From Stenotrophomonas rhizophila (lineage in GTDB: Bacteria > Pseudomonadota > Gammaproteobacteria > Xanthomonadales > Xanthomonadaceae), in contig NZ_CP016294.1 of NCBI RefSeq assembly GCF_001704155.1, forward strand, positions 3,221,501 to 3,285,500: a DNA stretch of 64,000 nt. Direction: 5' to 3'. Positions within the stretch are counted from its first letter, which is position 1; every line of letters begins with the position of its first letter. Shown in pieces: positions 6,915 to 15,871 of this stretch. A program made the translations under genes and the position numbers. Under the pieces are notes generated by a model that had not been told where the DNA came from, searched no databases, and saw nothing but the letters and a program-made list of their open reading frames with translations.

Positions 6915-8507
6915 ATGTACGACTACATCATCGTCGGCGCCGGCTCGGCCGGCTGCGTGCTGGCCAACCGGCTCAGCGCCGACCCGCACTGCCGCGTGCT
7001 GCTGCTTGAAGCCGGCCCGCGCGACCGCAACCCGTTCATCCACATGCCGGCCGGATTGGCACGGCTGGTCAACAACCGCCGCATCAACTGGAACCTCTAC
7101 ACCGAACCGGAGCCGGCACTCGATGGCCGGCGGCTGTGGTGGCCGCGCGGCAAGGTGCTGGGTGGCTCCAGCGCCATCAACGCCATGTGCTACGTGCGTG
7201 GCGTGGCGGCCGACTACGACGGCTGGGCCGCCGCCGGCGCCACCGGCTGGGACTGGTCGCACGTGCTGCCCTGGTTCCTGCACGGCGAGGCCAACAGCCG
7301 CGGCGCGGGTCCCTGGCACGGCGATGCCGGGCTGCTGTCGGTGTCCGACCTGCGCCACCACAACCCGCTCTCCGACGCCTTCCTGGACGCCGCCGTGCAG
7401 GCCGGGCACGCACGCAACGACGACTTCAACGGCGCGCACCAGCTCGGCGTGGGCCTGTACCAGGTTACCCAGCGCGACGGCGTGCGCTGCTCCAGCGCCA
7501 CCGCCTACCTGCGCCCCGCGCGCGGCCGGCGCAACCTCACCGTGCTCACTGGTGCCCGTGCCCGGGCCCTGAGCTTCCAGGGCGACACCGCCAACGGCGT
7601 GTACTTCCGCCACCGGGGTGCGCACCGTCATGCGCACGCCGCCGCCGAGGTCATCCTCAGTGCCGGGGCGATCCACTCCCCGCACCTGCTGATGCTCTCC
7701 GGCATCGGCCCGCACCGGCAGCTGCGCGCGCACGGCATCAGTACCCGGGTCGACCTGCCCGGGGTGGGCGGCAACCTGCAGGACCACCTGGATATCTGCA
7801 CGCTGGTGCACACCCAGCCAGGCGTCAGCTACGACCGCAGCAACCAGGCGCGCATCGCCTTCGACTACTTCCTGCGCGGACGTCGTGGCGCCGGCACCAG
7901 CAATATCGCCGAGGCCGGCGGCTTCGCCCGCTCGCCGCTGGCGCAGGGCGACGGTGCGGACGTGCAGTTCCACTTCGTGCCGGCCATGCTGGACGACCAT
8001 GGGCGCCACCGCCTGCCCGGCGACGGTTACACCCTGCATGCCTGCGCGCTGCACCCGCGCAGCCGGGGTCGGATCCTGCTGCGCGATGCCGACCCCGCCT
8101 CCGCGCCGCGGATCAAGGCCAACTACCTGGGTGATCCGGAGGGGCACGACCTGGCCATGATGAAGGCCTGCGTGCGCATGTCGCAGCAGGTCCTGGCCCA
8201 GCCGGCGTTTGACCGCTGGCGCGGTGCGCCGATCTTCCCGGCCCGCGACGACCTGGACGATGCCGCCCTGGAAGCCTTCATCCGCGCCAAGGCCGAGACC
8301 ATCTACCACCCGGCGGGTACCTGCGCGATGGGCCAGCATGCCGACGCCGTGGTCGACCCGCAGCTGCGCGTGCGGGGCGTGCAGGGCCTGCGCGTGGTGG
8401 ACGCTTCGGTCATGCCCAGCCTGGTCAGCGGCAACACCAACGCCCCCACGATGATGATCGCCGAACGCGCCGCGCGCTGGCTGGGGGCCCCGGTCCCGGC
8501 CACCTGA
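6915..8507 (+). CDS. GMC family oxidoreductase (choline dehydrogenase-like)
   Basis: FAD-dependent alcohol oxidase/dehydrogenase of 530 residues. The N-terminal dinucleotide fold is YIIVGAGSAGCVLANRLS (residues 4-21). GMC signature 1 is GKVLGGSSAINAMCYVRG at about 78-95, and signature 2 is GAIHSPHLLMLSGIGP at about 252-267. The catalytic histidine lies in HPAGTCAMG near 460, and the family's C-terminal NTNAPTMMIAERAA follows. No betaine-aldehyde dehydrogenase or betI neighbour is present, so choline is not supported as substrate over other alcohols. GGGGAACGGAC just before the ATG serves as ribosome binding site. Confidence 0.92.
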   Translation: MYDYIIVGAGSAGCVLANRLSADPHCRVLLLEAGPRDRNPFIHMPAGLARLVNNRRINWNLYTEPEPALDGRRLWWPRGKVLGGSSAINAMCYVRGVAADYDGWAAAGATGWDWSHVLPWFLHGEANSRGAGPWHGDAGLLSVSDLRHHNPLSDAFLDAAVQAGHARNDDFNGAHQLGVGLYQVTQRDGVRCSSATAYLRPARGRRNLTVLTGARARALSFQGDTANGVYFRHRGAHRHAHAAAEVILSAGAIHSPHLLMLSGIGPHRQLRAHGISTRVDLPGVGGNLQDHLDICTLVHTQPGVSYDRSNQARIAFDYFLRGRRGAGTSNIAEAGGFARSPLAQGDGADVQFHFVPAMLDDHGRHRLPGDGYTLHACALHPRSRGRILLRDADPASAPRIKANYLGDPEGHDLAMMKACVRMSQQVLAQPAFDRWRGAPIFPARDDLDDAALEAFIRAKAETIYHPAGTCAMGQHADAVVDPQLRVRGVQGLRVVDASVMPSLVSGNTNAPTMMIAERAARWLGAPVPAT

Positions 8508-8587
8508 ACAGGGCGTCGACGACGACCCTCCCATTCGATGCAAAAACCGGGCCTTTTCAATGCGATACGCATTCATCTTCGCTTCGT

Positions 8588-8617
8588 TTGTGCAATCACG
8601 AAAAGCAGCGCTAGAAT
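8588..8617 (+). promoter_or_regulatory. Candidate promoter of the serine hydrolase gene
   Basis: TTGTGC (8588-8593), an 18-base spacer and TAGAAT (8612-8617, 5/6 match to the -10 consensus). Transcription would start near 8624, which supports the ATG at 8650 over the one at 8560. Confidence 0.4.
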
Positions 8618-8649
8618 CGGTGCCAGCAGTTGCGCACGGGCCCCAAACG

Positions 8650-10041
8650 ATGAAAGAGAACAGCAGGCGCCGACCGATCCGTTCGGCGGCAACCGGGTTG
8701 CTGGGCATGCTCATGCCCATCGCCATGTCGTCCACCGCACAGACACCCAGTGCGACACCGGCCGCGTTCCCCGTCAACATCGAGAACAGCGCCGCCTCCG
8801 CCATTCCGCACACCCAGCCTGCGGCGTACCGGGCCACCACGACCAATCCGAAGGTGCTGCCGCCGGCCGCCGGGTTCAACGTGGCCAACATTGAGTCGAT
8901 GGCCCAGCAGCTCACCTATGGCGAGCGCGTACCGGGCATGGCCGTGGCCATCGTGCAGGGCGGCCGCGTGCTCAGCGCGCGCGGCTATGGCGTCACCGAC
9001 GTCAACAACCCGCAGATGGTCGATGCGCACACCGTGTTCCGGCTTGCATCGCTGTCCAAGGCGTTCGCCGGCACCATGGCCGGCCTGCTGGTCAACGACG
9101 GCACGCTGCGCTGGGACAGCAAGGTCACCGACTACGTGCCCGGCTTCCAGCTCAGCACCCCCGAGGCGACCGAGCGCCTGACCGTGGCCGATCTGCTCAG
9201 CCACCGTGTCGGCCTGCCGTACAACGCCTACGACCGCGACGTGGAAGCCAACGCCGAGTACTACACGCTCACCCACAAGCTGGCCTCGACCTCGCTCAAG
9301 TGCCAGCCAGGCGACTGCTACGCGTACCAGAACGTGGCCTTCAGCCTGATCGGCGACGTGGTGTATGCCGCCTCGGGCAGCTTCTACGAGCAATCGGTGG
9401 AACGCCGCCTGTTCAAGCCGCTGGGCATGGACGATGCCAGCCTGGGCCTGGCCGGCATCCAGGCCAGTTCGCGCTGGGCACGCCCGCACGTGCGCAGCCG
9501 CAACGGCTGGGTGTCGCTGAGCCCGAAGCCGACCTACTACCGCCTCGCTCCCGCTGCAGGCGTCAACGCCAGTGCCAGCGACATGGCGCAGTGGCTGCTG
9601 GCCCACACCGGGCACCGCCCCGACGTGCTGCCGGCGCCTCTGCTGGCCACGCTGCACTCGACCCTGATCAACACCCCGGGCGAGATGCGCTCGGGCTGGC
9701 GTCGCGAGCGCCTGCACTCGGCCGGCTACGCGCTGGGCTGGCGCAACTTCGATTACGCCGGGCATGAAGTGATTTTCCATGCCGGTGCCGTGCAGGGGTA
9801 TCGCGGCCTGGTGGCGCTGATACCCGAACGCGACCTGGGCATCGCCATCATGTGGAACGGCGAAAGCAGCCTGCCCAGCGGCCTGCTGCCGACCGTGCTC
9901 GACGCGGCCATGGGGCTGCCTGCGCAGCGCTGGCTGGACGTGGACACCGACTTCGGCAGCGACAACCTGATGACCGAAGACAGCACGCCGGCCAAGCGCA
10001 AGGGCGTGTCGTCGGACCGGGCGGTGGCGTCGCCGCGGTAA
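8650..10041 (+). CDS. Serine hydrolase, class C beta-lactamase/esterase family
   Basis: Exported or periplasmic hydrolase of 463 residues in the AmpC/EstB/D-aminopeptidase superfamily. The N-terminus (basic MKENSRRRPIRS, then a hydrophobic GLLGMLMPIAM stretch) looks like a signal peptide. The catalytic S-x-x-K is SLSK in FRLASLSKAFAG (near residue 137), Y-x-N is YQN in CYAYQNVAFS, and the third box is HAG in FHAGAVQGYRG. The rather long C-terminal tail (LMTEDSTPAKRKG) is polar. No ampR-like regulator is adjacent, so it is not the obvious resident AmpC; esterase or peptidase activity is equally possible. Confidence 0.87.
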   Translation: MKENSRRRPIRSAATGLLGMLMPIAMSSTAQTPSATPAAFPVNIENSAASAIPHTQPAAYRATTTNPKVLPPAAGFNVANIESMAQQLTYGERVPGMAVAIVQGGRVLSARGYGVTDVNNPQMVDAHTVFRLASLSKAFAGTMAGLLVNDGTLRWDSKVTDYVPGFQLSTPEATERLTVADLLSHRVGLPYNAYDRDVEANAEYYTLTHKLASTSLKCQPGDCYAYQNVAFSLIGDVVYAASGSFYEQSVERRLFKPLGMDDASLGLAGIQASSRWARPHVRSRNGWVSLSPKPTYYRLAPAAGVNASASDMAQWLLAHTGHRPDVLPAPLLATLHSTLINTPGEMRSGWRRERLHSAGYALGWRNFDYAGHEVIFHAGAVQGYRGLVALIPERDLGIAIMWNGESSLPSGLLPTVLDAAMGLPAQRWLDVDTDFGSDNLMTEDSTPAKRKGVSSDRAVASPR

Positions 10042-10070
10042 GCGTCAGCGAGGTGTATCGCATCCGGTAC

Positions 10071-10099
10071 AGGGCGGCCTACGGGTCGCCCTTTTTTTT
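10071..10099 (+). terminator. Rho-independent terminator of the serine hydrolase gene
   Basis: Arms AGGGCG (10071-10076) and CGCCCT (10087-10092) close a short loop and are followed by an eight-T run to 10099. Confidence 0.85.
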
Positions 10100-10159
10100 G
10101 TAGTGCCGGCCGCTGGCCGGCTTCCGATACCGCCTGGGCCGACTGACAGTCGGCGCTAC
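10100..10159. repeat. Inverted pair of SMAG-type REP palindromes
   Basis: First unit: GTAG at 10100-10103, then GCCGGCC (10105-10111) and GGCCGGC (10115-10121). Second unit in opposite orientation: GCCGACT (10138-10144) and AGTCGGC (10148-10154), then GCTAC, so GTAG reads on the minus strand at 10156-10159. Head-outward dimers are a known arrangement of these repeats. The units differ in arm sequence, so they belong to different subfamilies. Confidence 0.75.
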
Positions 10160-10164
10160 CGTCG

Positions 10165-10184
10165 GGATCAACGTTCGTTGATCC
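10165..10184. repeat. Short perfect palindrome
   Basis: GGATCAACG (10165-10173) and CGTTGATCC (10176-10184) pair perfectly across TT. It sits between the REP pair and the bidirectional terminator. Function unknown. Confidence 0.6.
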
Positions 10185-10187
10185 CTC

Positions 10188-10234
10188 GCGGGAGGGGGAT
10201 TTTTTTTGCGCAGCAAAAAAAAACCCCCTCCCGC
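10188..10234. terminator. Long bidirectional terminator hairpin
   Basis: A 22-base stem with one mismatch: GCGGGAGGGGG then an A and eight T then GC, a 3-base GCA loop, then GC, nine A and CCCCCTCCCGC. Because T and A runs are inside the stem, both strands give a GC stem plus U tract. It lies between two convergent genes (serine hydrolase and H1-like protein). Confidence 0.8.
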
Positions 10235-10277
10235 TGGGCGCCGGGAAGGGGTTTCAGGTACGGCTATCGGGAATGGA

Positions 10278-10817
10278 TCAGATCAGCGGTGCCGGGGTTG
10301 CCGGCAGGGCGACCGGTGCAGCCTTCTTCTTGCGGACCGCCGGCTTGCGCTTGGCGACCTTCTTCACTGCCTTCTTGGCCGACGCCTTCTTGGCGGCCGG
10401 CTTGCGCGCGGTGGCCTTCTTGGCGGTGGCTTTCTTGGCGACCTTGCGGACGGCCTTCTTGGCAGTCTTCTTGGCAGCCGCCTTCTTGGCTACCTTGCGG
10501 ACGGCCTTCTTGGCGGTCTTCTTGGCAGCCGCTTTCTTGGCTACCTTGCGGACGGCCTTCTTTGCCGTCTTCTTCACTGCCTTCTTTGCGGTCTTCTTGG
10601 CGGCGGCCTTCTTGGCGACCTTGCGGACCGCCTTCTTTGCCGTCTTCTTCACTGCCTTGCGGGCAGTCGCCTTCTTGGCTGCCTTCTTTACCGTCTTCTT
10701 GGCAGCCGCCTTCTTGGCTACCTTCTTCACGGCCTTCTTGGCAGCCGCCTTCTTGGCGACCTTCTTCACGGCCTTCTTGGCGGCCGGCTTTTTCTTCGCA
10801 GCTTTCTTGGTTGCCAT
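10278..10817 (-). CDS. Histone H1-like lysine/alanine-rich DNA-binding protein
   Basis: 179 residues made almost wholly of A, K and V in repeated AAKKAVKKVAKK-type blocks; highly basic with no folded domain. It matches the bacterial histone H1/Hc-like family that coats DNA through AKK repeats. The DNA shows the same repetition (gccttcttggc units on the plus strand), so copy number probably varies between strains. A strong ribosome site GAGGAG stands upstream of the ATG at 10817. A very long gene-free leader region lies upstream. Likely a nucleoid architectural protein. Confidence 0.9.
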   Translation of the reverse strand: MATKKAAKKKPAAKKAVKKVAKKAAAKKAVKKVAKKAAAKKTVKKAAKKATARKAVKKTAKKAVRKVAKKAAAKKTAKKAVKKTAKKAVRKVAKKAAAKKTAKKAVRKVAKKAAAKKTAKKAVRKVAKKATAKKATARKPAAKKASAKKAVKKVAKRKPAVRKKKAAPVALPATPAPLI

Positions 10818-11608
10818 GGGATTGGCTCCTCGTCAGTGATCTATGGAGTTGAAACGCCCAGGTAAAGCAAACCCGCCGTTACTGCCGTGCGGGGACCGCC
10901 GTCGCGTCGAGCGCGTCGTGACGGATACGGAGATACCTGCCACAGGATGCCAGGCAGGTATCGAATGCGGGGTGCCCTTGCATTTCACCGGAGGTAGCGA
11001 AGCCGACTCCACCGTCTTGGGACGCGCGGCGGATGTTCTGGTTGTGCTTCGCGACTGGATGTCGATTCGGCTCACTCGTTTGGCAGGCAAGGTCTGCTGG
11101 GCGAAACCTAATCACGCTTTTTTTCACTGTCAACAACCCCCGCGAAAAAATTTCACATGGATGCCCTCCGGCGCACCTCGCCTGGACCCTCCGCAAGCGC
11201 TCGGCGACACCCCTTCGACGGTCGTTGTTTGCGTGCACGCATCCATCCGAGCGGCGATGCGTAGAAAGAAAAACACTTAAAAGAAGCACTTTCGCAAACT
11301 GCACTGCAGATGCACCCGCGCTGCAGCCCGCAACCGGCGATTGCGCTGACGGCATCGCAACGGCTTCCCGCACGGGAACAAAACAGGGGCAAAAACTTTT
11401 CACATCCGCGAACGCTTTTTGCGTCCGGATTTGCAGAACTGCGCAAACTTTTGGGCGGTGGTGGACGTCAGGTTCGTGCCGGTTGCGCGCATCCATGACC
11501 CGCGCGATGGGGGTCGATGCACGTCGATGCGACCATCGACGGCGTCGCCATCCGTCACGCACGGATAACGCAATGGACGTCGGCAACCGGACGATGGCGC
11601 GCGCAGGC
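10818..11608. other. Long gene-free region upstream of the H1-like gene
   Basis: About 790 bases with no reading frame that resembles a known protein. It is locally A/T-tract rich, e.g. CGCGAAAAAATTTCACATGG near 11143 and GGCAAAAACTTTTCACATCC near 11391, which look like two related boxes. It must hold the promoter and leader of the H1-like gene. A small RNA or unrecognised short gene cannot be excluded by eye. Confidence 0.5.
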
Positions 11609-11637
11609 AAAAAAAAACGGCCGCACAGGGCGGCCGT
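11609..11637 (-). terminator. Rho-independent terminator after gcvH
   Basis: Read on the minus strand: ACGGCCG and CGGCCGT arms (11631-11637 and 11617-11623) around a 7-base loop, then a nine-T run down to 11609. It ends the gcvT-gcvH transcript. Confidence 0.9.
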
Positions 11638-11656
11638 CTTTCCAGGCAGGCGAGGA

Positions 11657-12052
11657 TCAGTTGTCCTCTTCCTCGAGCAGTTCGGCGTAGTCGTCCGGGT
11701 CCAGCAGGTCGTTGACCTCCTCCTTGTTGGACAGCTCGATCACGCAGAGCCAGCCGTCGCCGTAGGCGTCTTCGTTGATGGTTTCCGGCTTGTCGGCCAG
11801 CGCCGAATTGACCTCGACCACCGTGCCGGAGACCGGGCTGTACACGTCGGAAGCCGCCTTGACCGACTCGACCACCGCGATCGCCTCGCCCGATTTTGCT
11901 TCGGCGCCAACTTCGGGCAGCTCGACGTAGACCAGGTCGCCAAGCAGGCCTTGGGCGTGGTCGGAAATGCCGATGGTGACGCGGCCGTTGCCTTCAACGC
12001 GCGCCCATTCGTGGGACTTGAGGAATTTGAGGTCGCCGGGGATCTCGCTCAT
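11657..12052 (-). CDS. gcvH: Glycine cleavage system H protein
   Basis: Lipoyl carrier that shuttles the aminomethyl group between the P, T and L proteins of glycine cleavage. 131 residues, the normal size. The lipoylated lysine is in the [16 protein letters not shown] motif at about residues 61-76. It follows gcvT by 61 bases on the same strand and ends at a strong terminator. gcvP is not in the window, as in related genomes where it lies elsewhere. Confidence 0.97.
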   Translation of the reverse strand: MSEIPGDLKFLKSHEWARVEGNGRVTIGISDHAQGLLGDLVYVELPEVGAEAKSGEAIAVVESVKAASDVYSPVSGTVVEVNSALADKPETINEDAYGDGWLCVIELSNKEEVNDLLDPDDYAELLEEEDN

Positions 12053-12113
12053 GGGACTGCTCCGAAGAATTTCAGGGGGTCAAAAAACGGGGGTAGTGTA
12101 AAACAACCGGTGC

Positions 12114-13226
12114 TCAGCTTTCGCCCAGCACGCCGGGCTGTGCCTGGCCTTCGCGCACGAACGGGAACTTCACCACGCGCACCGGCACCTGCCGGCCGCG
12201 GATGTCCACGTGCACCTGGCCGAGCTCGCCACCCGGCACGCGGGCGAAGGCGATGCCCTTGCCCAGCGTCGGCGAGAACGTGCCCGACAGGATCTCGCCG
12301 GTGCCGCCTGCGGTGGTCACCGCCTGGCCATGGCGCAGCACGCCCTTCTCATCCATCACCAGGCCGATCATCTGGCGCGCGTCACCGGCGGCCTTCTGTG
12401 CCTCCAGCACGTCGCGGCCGATGAAGTCGCGGCCTTCGTCCAGCGCCACCGTCCAGGCCAGTGCCGCTTCCAGCGGGCTGATCGCTTCGTCCATGTCCTG
12501 GCCATACAGGTTCATGCCCGCTTCCAGGCGCAGCGTGTCACGCGCGCCGAGGCCGGCCGGGCGCACGCCGGCGGCCGCCAGTGCATTCCAGAAGGCGATG
12601 ACCTGGTCCTGGGCCACCAGGATTTCGAAGCCATCCTCACCGGTGTAACCGGTGCGGGCAACGAACAACGGTGCGCCGCTGGCAGCGGTGACGTCCACGG
12701 CGGCGAAGCGGCCCAGCTTCTGCAGCGCGGCGCGGTCGGCCTCGGCCACCAGGCCGGTGACGCGCTCGCGTGCGGTCGGCCCCTGCACGGCGATGATCGC
12801 CAGGTCTTCGCGCTCGGTCACCTGCACATCGAAGGCGGCGGCCTGCTCGCGGATCCAGGCCAGGTCCTTCTCACGGGTGGAGGCGTTGACCACCATGCGG
12901 AAGAAGTCGTCGGCCAGGTAATAGACGATCAGGTCGTCGATCACCCCGCCCTGCGCATTGAGCATGCACGAGTACAGTGCCTTGCCCGGCACCTTCAGTT
13001 TGTCCACCGAGTTGGCCAGCAGGCGGCGCAGGAACGGGCGCACCTGCGCGCCGCGCAGGTCGACCACGGTCATGTGGCTCACATCGAACATGCCCGCATC
13101 GGCGCGGACCAGGTGGTGCTCGTCCAGCTGCGAACCATAGTGGATGGGCATGTCCCAACCGCCGAAATCGACCATCTTGGCGCCGAGCGCGCGGTGGGTA
13201 TCGTTGAGTAGCGTCTTCTGGGTCAT
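12114..13226 (-). CDS. gcvT: Glycine cleavage system aminomethyltransferase (T protein)
   Basis: Transfers the methylene group from lipoyl-H protein to tetrahydrofolate and releases ammonia. 370 residues, typical length. The N-terminal [17 protein letters not shown] and DVSHM motifs and the [13 protein letters not shown] loop with its folate-binding region are clear. The C-terminal barrel includes [13 protein letters not shown]. The ATG at 13226 gives the family start [18 protein letters not shown]. No glycine riboswitch could be recognised in the roughly 90 bases upstream. Confidence 0.97.
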   Translation of the reverse strand: MTQKTLLNDTHRALGAKMVDFGGWDMPIHYGSQLDEHHLVRADAGMFDVSHMTVVDLRGAQVRPFLRRLLANSVDKLKVPGKALYSCMLNAQGGVIDDLIVYYLADDFFRMVVNASTREKDLAWIREQAAAFDVQVTEREDLAIIAVQGPTARERVTGLVAEADRAALQKLGRFAAVDVTAASGAPLFVARTGYTGEDGFEILVAQDQVIAFWNALAAAGVRPAGLGARDTLRLEAGMNLYGQDMDEAISPLEAALAWTVALDEGRDFIGRDVLEAQKAAGDARQMIGLVMDEKGVLRHGQAVTTAGGTGEILSGTFSPTLGKGIAFARVPGGELGQVHVDIRGRQVPVRVVKFPFVREGQAQPGVLGES

Positions 13227-13316
13227 GACCACAATCCGGGGGATGAAAATGCAGGTCGTCATTATCCCAGAACCGCTCCGTCAACGCCTGCGGCGGTGCG
13301 CCACGGTCAGCCCCGC

Positions 13317-13640
13317 CTAGCCCGCGCGCGGCGCGAACATGATCACCGCCATGCCGGCCAGGCACAGCGCCACGCCCAGCAGGTCCCAGCGGCCGGGGCG
13401 GATGCCATCCACCACCCACAGCCACGCCAGCGCGGTGCCGATGTATACCCCGCCGTACGCAGCGTAGACACGCCCGCTGGCAGCCGGGTGCAGGGTCAGC
13501 AGCCACGCGAACAGGGCCAGGCTGGCGGCGGCCGGCAACAGCAGCCAGGCGCTGCCATCGCGGCGCAGCCACAACCACGGCAGGTAGCAGCCGACAATCT
13601 CGGCCACGGCGGTCAGCACGAACAGCAGCAAGGTTTTCAC
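13317..13640 (-). CDS. ynfA: UPF0060/YnfA family small membrane protein
   Basis: 107 residues with four hydrophobic helices and the family landmarks [16 protein letters not shown] and [11 protein letters not shown]. YnfA proteins resemble small multidrug-resistance (SMR) transporters; the substrate here is unknown. It starts with GTG at 13640 inside the mazG stop (GTGA overlap), so it is co-translated with mazG. Confidence 0.9.
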   Translation of the reverse strand: MKTLLLFVLTAVAEIVGCYLPWLWLRRDGSAWLLLPAAASLALFAWLLTLHPAASGRVYAAYGGVYIGTALAWLWVVDGIRPGRWDLLGVALCLAGMAVIMFAPRAG

Positions 13641-14449
13641 GGCTTGGCTTCGGCGGCCTTGGCCTGTTCCCACAGGCGCTCCTGCGCCTCCAGGTCCAAC
13701 CCGGCCATCGATGCGCCCGCGGCCGCCGCCTGCGCTTCCATGGCGCGGAAGCGCCGTTCGAACTTGTGGTTGGCGTGGCGCAGCGCGGCACCGACGTCGA
13801 CCTTGGCGTGCCGCGCCAGGTTGGCGCAGACGAACAGCAGGTCGCCCAGCTCCTCCTCCAGCCGCGCCTGGTTGTCCTGTACCGGACCGCGCGCGAATTC
13901 CGCCGCTACCTCGTCCAGTTCCTCACGCACTTTGTCCAGCACCGGCGCCGGGCCCGGCCAGTCGAAGCCCACCCGCGCCGCACGCGCCTGCAGCTTCACC
14001 GCCCGCTGCCACTCGGGCAGCCCGCGCGAGATGCCGGCCAGCGCGGACGTGTCGGCGTCGCCCTTGGCGGCGCGCTCGGCGCGCTTGATCGATTCCCAGT
14101 TGCTGTTGACGTCTTCAGCCCCATCGACCTGCACCTGCGCGAACACGTGCGGGTGGCGGCGCTGCATCTTGTCGCTGATCGCGCGGGCGACATCGGCAAA
14201 GCCGAACGCGCCCTGCTCGCTGGCCATCTGCGCATGGAACACCACCTGCAGCAGCAGGTCGCCCAGTTCGTCGCAGAGGTCGTCCAGGTCGCCACGGTCG
14301 ATCGCGTCGGCGACCTCGTAGGCTTCTTCGATGGTGTACGGGGCAATGCTGGCGAAATCCTGCTGCAGGTCCCACGGGCAACCCTGCAGCGGATCGCGCA
14401 GGCGCGCCATGATGCCCAGCAGGCGGTCCAGTTCGGCGGGTGCGGACAT
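13637..14449 (-). CDS. mazG: Nucleoside triphosphate pyrophosphohydrolase MazG
   Basis: Hydrolyses NTPs and dNTPs to monophosphates and pyrophosphate. 270 residues with two MazG repeats. The first has [22 protein letters not shown] and the E-x-x-D pair in [17 protein letters not shown]. The second has [12 protein letters not shown] and [18 protein letters not shown]. Length is close to the E. coli enzyme (263). It lies 11 bases after cysQ and overlaps ynfA; the nudE-cysQ-mazG run suggests a nucleotide-housecleaning operon. Confidence 0.95.
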   Translation of the reverse strand: MSAPAELDRLLGIMARLRDPLQGCPWDLQQDFASIAPYTIEEAYEVADAIDRGDLDDLCDELGDLLLQVVFHAQMASEQGAFGFADVARAISDKMQRRHPHVFAQVQVDGAEDVNSNWESIKRAERAAKGDADTSALAGISRGLPEWQRAVKLQARAARVGFDWPGPAPVLDKVREELDEVAAEFARGPVQDNQARLEEELGDLLFVCANLARHAKVDVGAALRHANHKFERRFRAMEAQAAAAGASMAGLDLEAQERLWEQAKAAEAKP

Positions 14450-14460
14450 CGGTGCTCCGG

Positions 14461-15264
14461 TCAGGCGGGAATCCAGGTACGCCACGGCAGGCGGGTGTCG
14501 CCCAGCGCGATGAAATCGCCGTTCAACAGGGTTTCGCGGCGGTTATAGCGGAACGGCTTGCCGGTAGCGGCCGACAGCACCGCACCGCCTGCGGCGTGCA
14601 GCACGCACTGGCCGGCGGCGGTATCCCATTCGGCGGTTGGCCCCAGCCGCGGGTACACGTCCAGTGTGCCTTCGGCCAGACGGCAGAATTTGAGCGACGA
14701 GCCCTGCGCGACGACCTCGATCTCGCCCATGCGATCCAGCAGTGCCTGGGTTTCCGGGCTGCGGTGCGAGCGACTGGCGGCCACCTGCAGCGGCGGCGCC
14801 GCCGGGGTGCGGGTGCGCAGCACCGAGTCATGCATGCCGTCACGGCGATAGGCGAGCTCGCCGCGCATGGCGTGCCAGGCCACCCCGCTGACCGGCGCCA
14901 GCACCACGCCGAACGCCGGCGCGCCCTGGTAGATCAGGGCGATGTTGACGCTGAATTCGTCGTTGCGCTTGACGAACTCACGGGTGCCATCGAGCGGGTC
15001 CACCAGCCAGTAAGCGCCCCAGTGCCGGCGCACCTCCCACGGCACCTGCGCCGATTCCTCGGACAGGATCGGCAGGTCCGGGGTCAGCTGGCCCAGCCCG
15101 CGCAGGATCACCTGGTTGGCGGCCAGGTCGGCGGCGGTGACCGGGCTGTGGTCGGATTTGATCTCCACGTCGAACGGCGTGGCATACACCGCCATGATGG
15201 CGGCGGCGGCGTCCTGGGCAATTGCAATCACCGTTTCGCGCAGATCGGTGGTGAGTTTGATCAT
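14461..15264 (-). CDS. cysQ: 3'(2'),5'-bisphosphate nucleotidase CysQ
   Basis: Removes the 3'-phosphate from PAP, a by-product of sulfate assimilation. 267 residues of the inositol-monophosphatase fold. Metal-binding landmarks in order: SEES (near 69), the DPLDGTREF motif (near 89-97) and the late WDTAAGQCVLHAAGG motif (near 218). The start ATG overlaps the nudE stop by four bases (ATGA), so it is translationally coupled to it. Confidence 0.94.
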   Translation of the reverse strand: MIKLTTDLRETVIAIAQDAAAAIMAVYATPFDVEIKSDHSPVTAADLAANQVILRGLGQLTPDLPILSEESAQVPWEVRRHWGAYWLVDPLDGTREFVKRNDEFSVNIALIYQGAPAFGVVLAPVSGVAWHAMRGELAYRRDGMHDSVLRTRTPAAPPLQVAASRSHRSPETQALLDRMGEIEVVAQGSSLKFCRLAEGTLDVYPRLGPTAEWDTAAGQCVLHAAGGAVLSAATGKPFRYNRRETLLNGDFIALGDTRLPWRTWIPA

Positions 15265-15809
15265 TCCCCGCGTTCCAGCCACTGGCGGGCAATGAACAAC
15301 GCCGCCAGCGAACGCCCTTCGGAAAAGTCCTCGCGCAGCATCAGCCGGTCGAGCTCGGCGATTTTCCACGGCACCACTTCCAGCTCTTCGGGCTCATCGC
15401 CAACCAAGCGCTCGGGGTAGAGGTCGCGGGCCACCACCAGGTGCGACAGGTGGCTCATGTAGGTCGGGGCCAGGGTCATGGCGCGCAGCACGTCCAGGCG
15501 GCGCGCGCCGTAACCGGCTTCTTCCTTCAGCTCGCGGTCGGCGGCCTGTTCGGGGGTTTCGCCGGCATCGATGCGGCCCTTCACCAGCCCCAGTTCGTAG
15601 CGGTGCACGCCGGCCGCGTATTCACGCACCAGCAGCACGGTCTGGTCATCCAGCATCGGCACCACCACCACCGCGCCGTGGCCACGGCTGACCAGGCGCT
15701 CGAAGCGGCGGCGTTCGCCGTTGGAGAACTCCAGGTCCAGGTGCTGCCGCTGGAACGGGCCGCTTTCCTCGTCCGTGATCTGGTGGATGGTGGGCAGCGG
15801 ACGGGTCAT
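15261..15809 (-). CDS. nudE: ADP-compounds hydrolase NudE (Nudix)
   Basis: Nudix hydrolase of 182 residues (E. coli NudE has 186), acting on ADP-ribose, NADH and Ap3A. The Nudix box is complete: GRIDAGETPEQAADRELKEE followed by AGYGA, at about residues 78-102. ERLVSRGHGAVVVVPMLDD upstream and LAPTYMSHLSHLVVARDLYP downstream fit the NudE/ADP-ribose pyrophosphatase group. First gene of nudE-cysQ-mazG-ynfA; divergent from bioA with 62 bases between. Confidence 0.9.
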   Translation of the reverse strand: MTRPLPTIHQITDEESGPFQRQHLDLEFSNGERRRFERLVSRGHGAVVVVPMLDDQTVLLVREYAAGVHRYELGLVKGRIDAGETPEQAADRELKEEAGYGARRLDVLRAMTLAPTYMSHLSHLVVARDLYPERLVGDEPEELEVVPWKIAELDRLMLREDFSEGRSLAALFIARQWLERGE

Positions 15810-15871
15810 GCGAACTGGCTCTTTGAGATCGATAGAATGCAGGCAGGTGAAAACGTGGCCATGAGCTCGAA

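Noticed and set aside
10278..10817. CRISPR-like appearance of regular repeats
   Set aside because: The repeats are in-frame codons of the lysine-rich H1-like protein, with no unique spacers of constant length.
11033..12424. Open plus-strand frame running through the gene-free region into gcvH/gcvT
   Set aside because: It overlaps gcvH and gcvT antisense, starts in unconserved DNA and shows no motif.
13227..13316. Possible glycine riboswitch upstream of gcvT
   Set aside because: The 90 bases before gcvT lack the tandem aptamer pattern and are too short for it.
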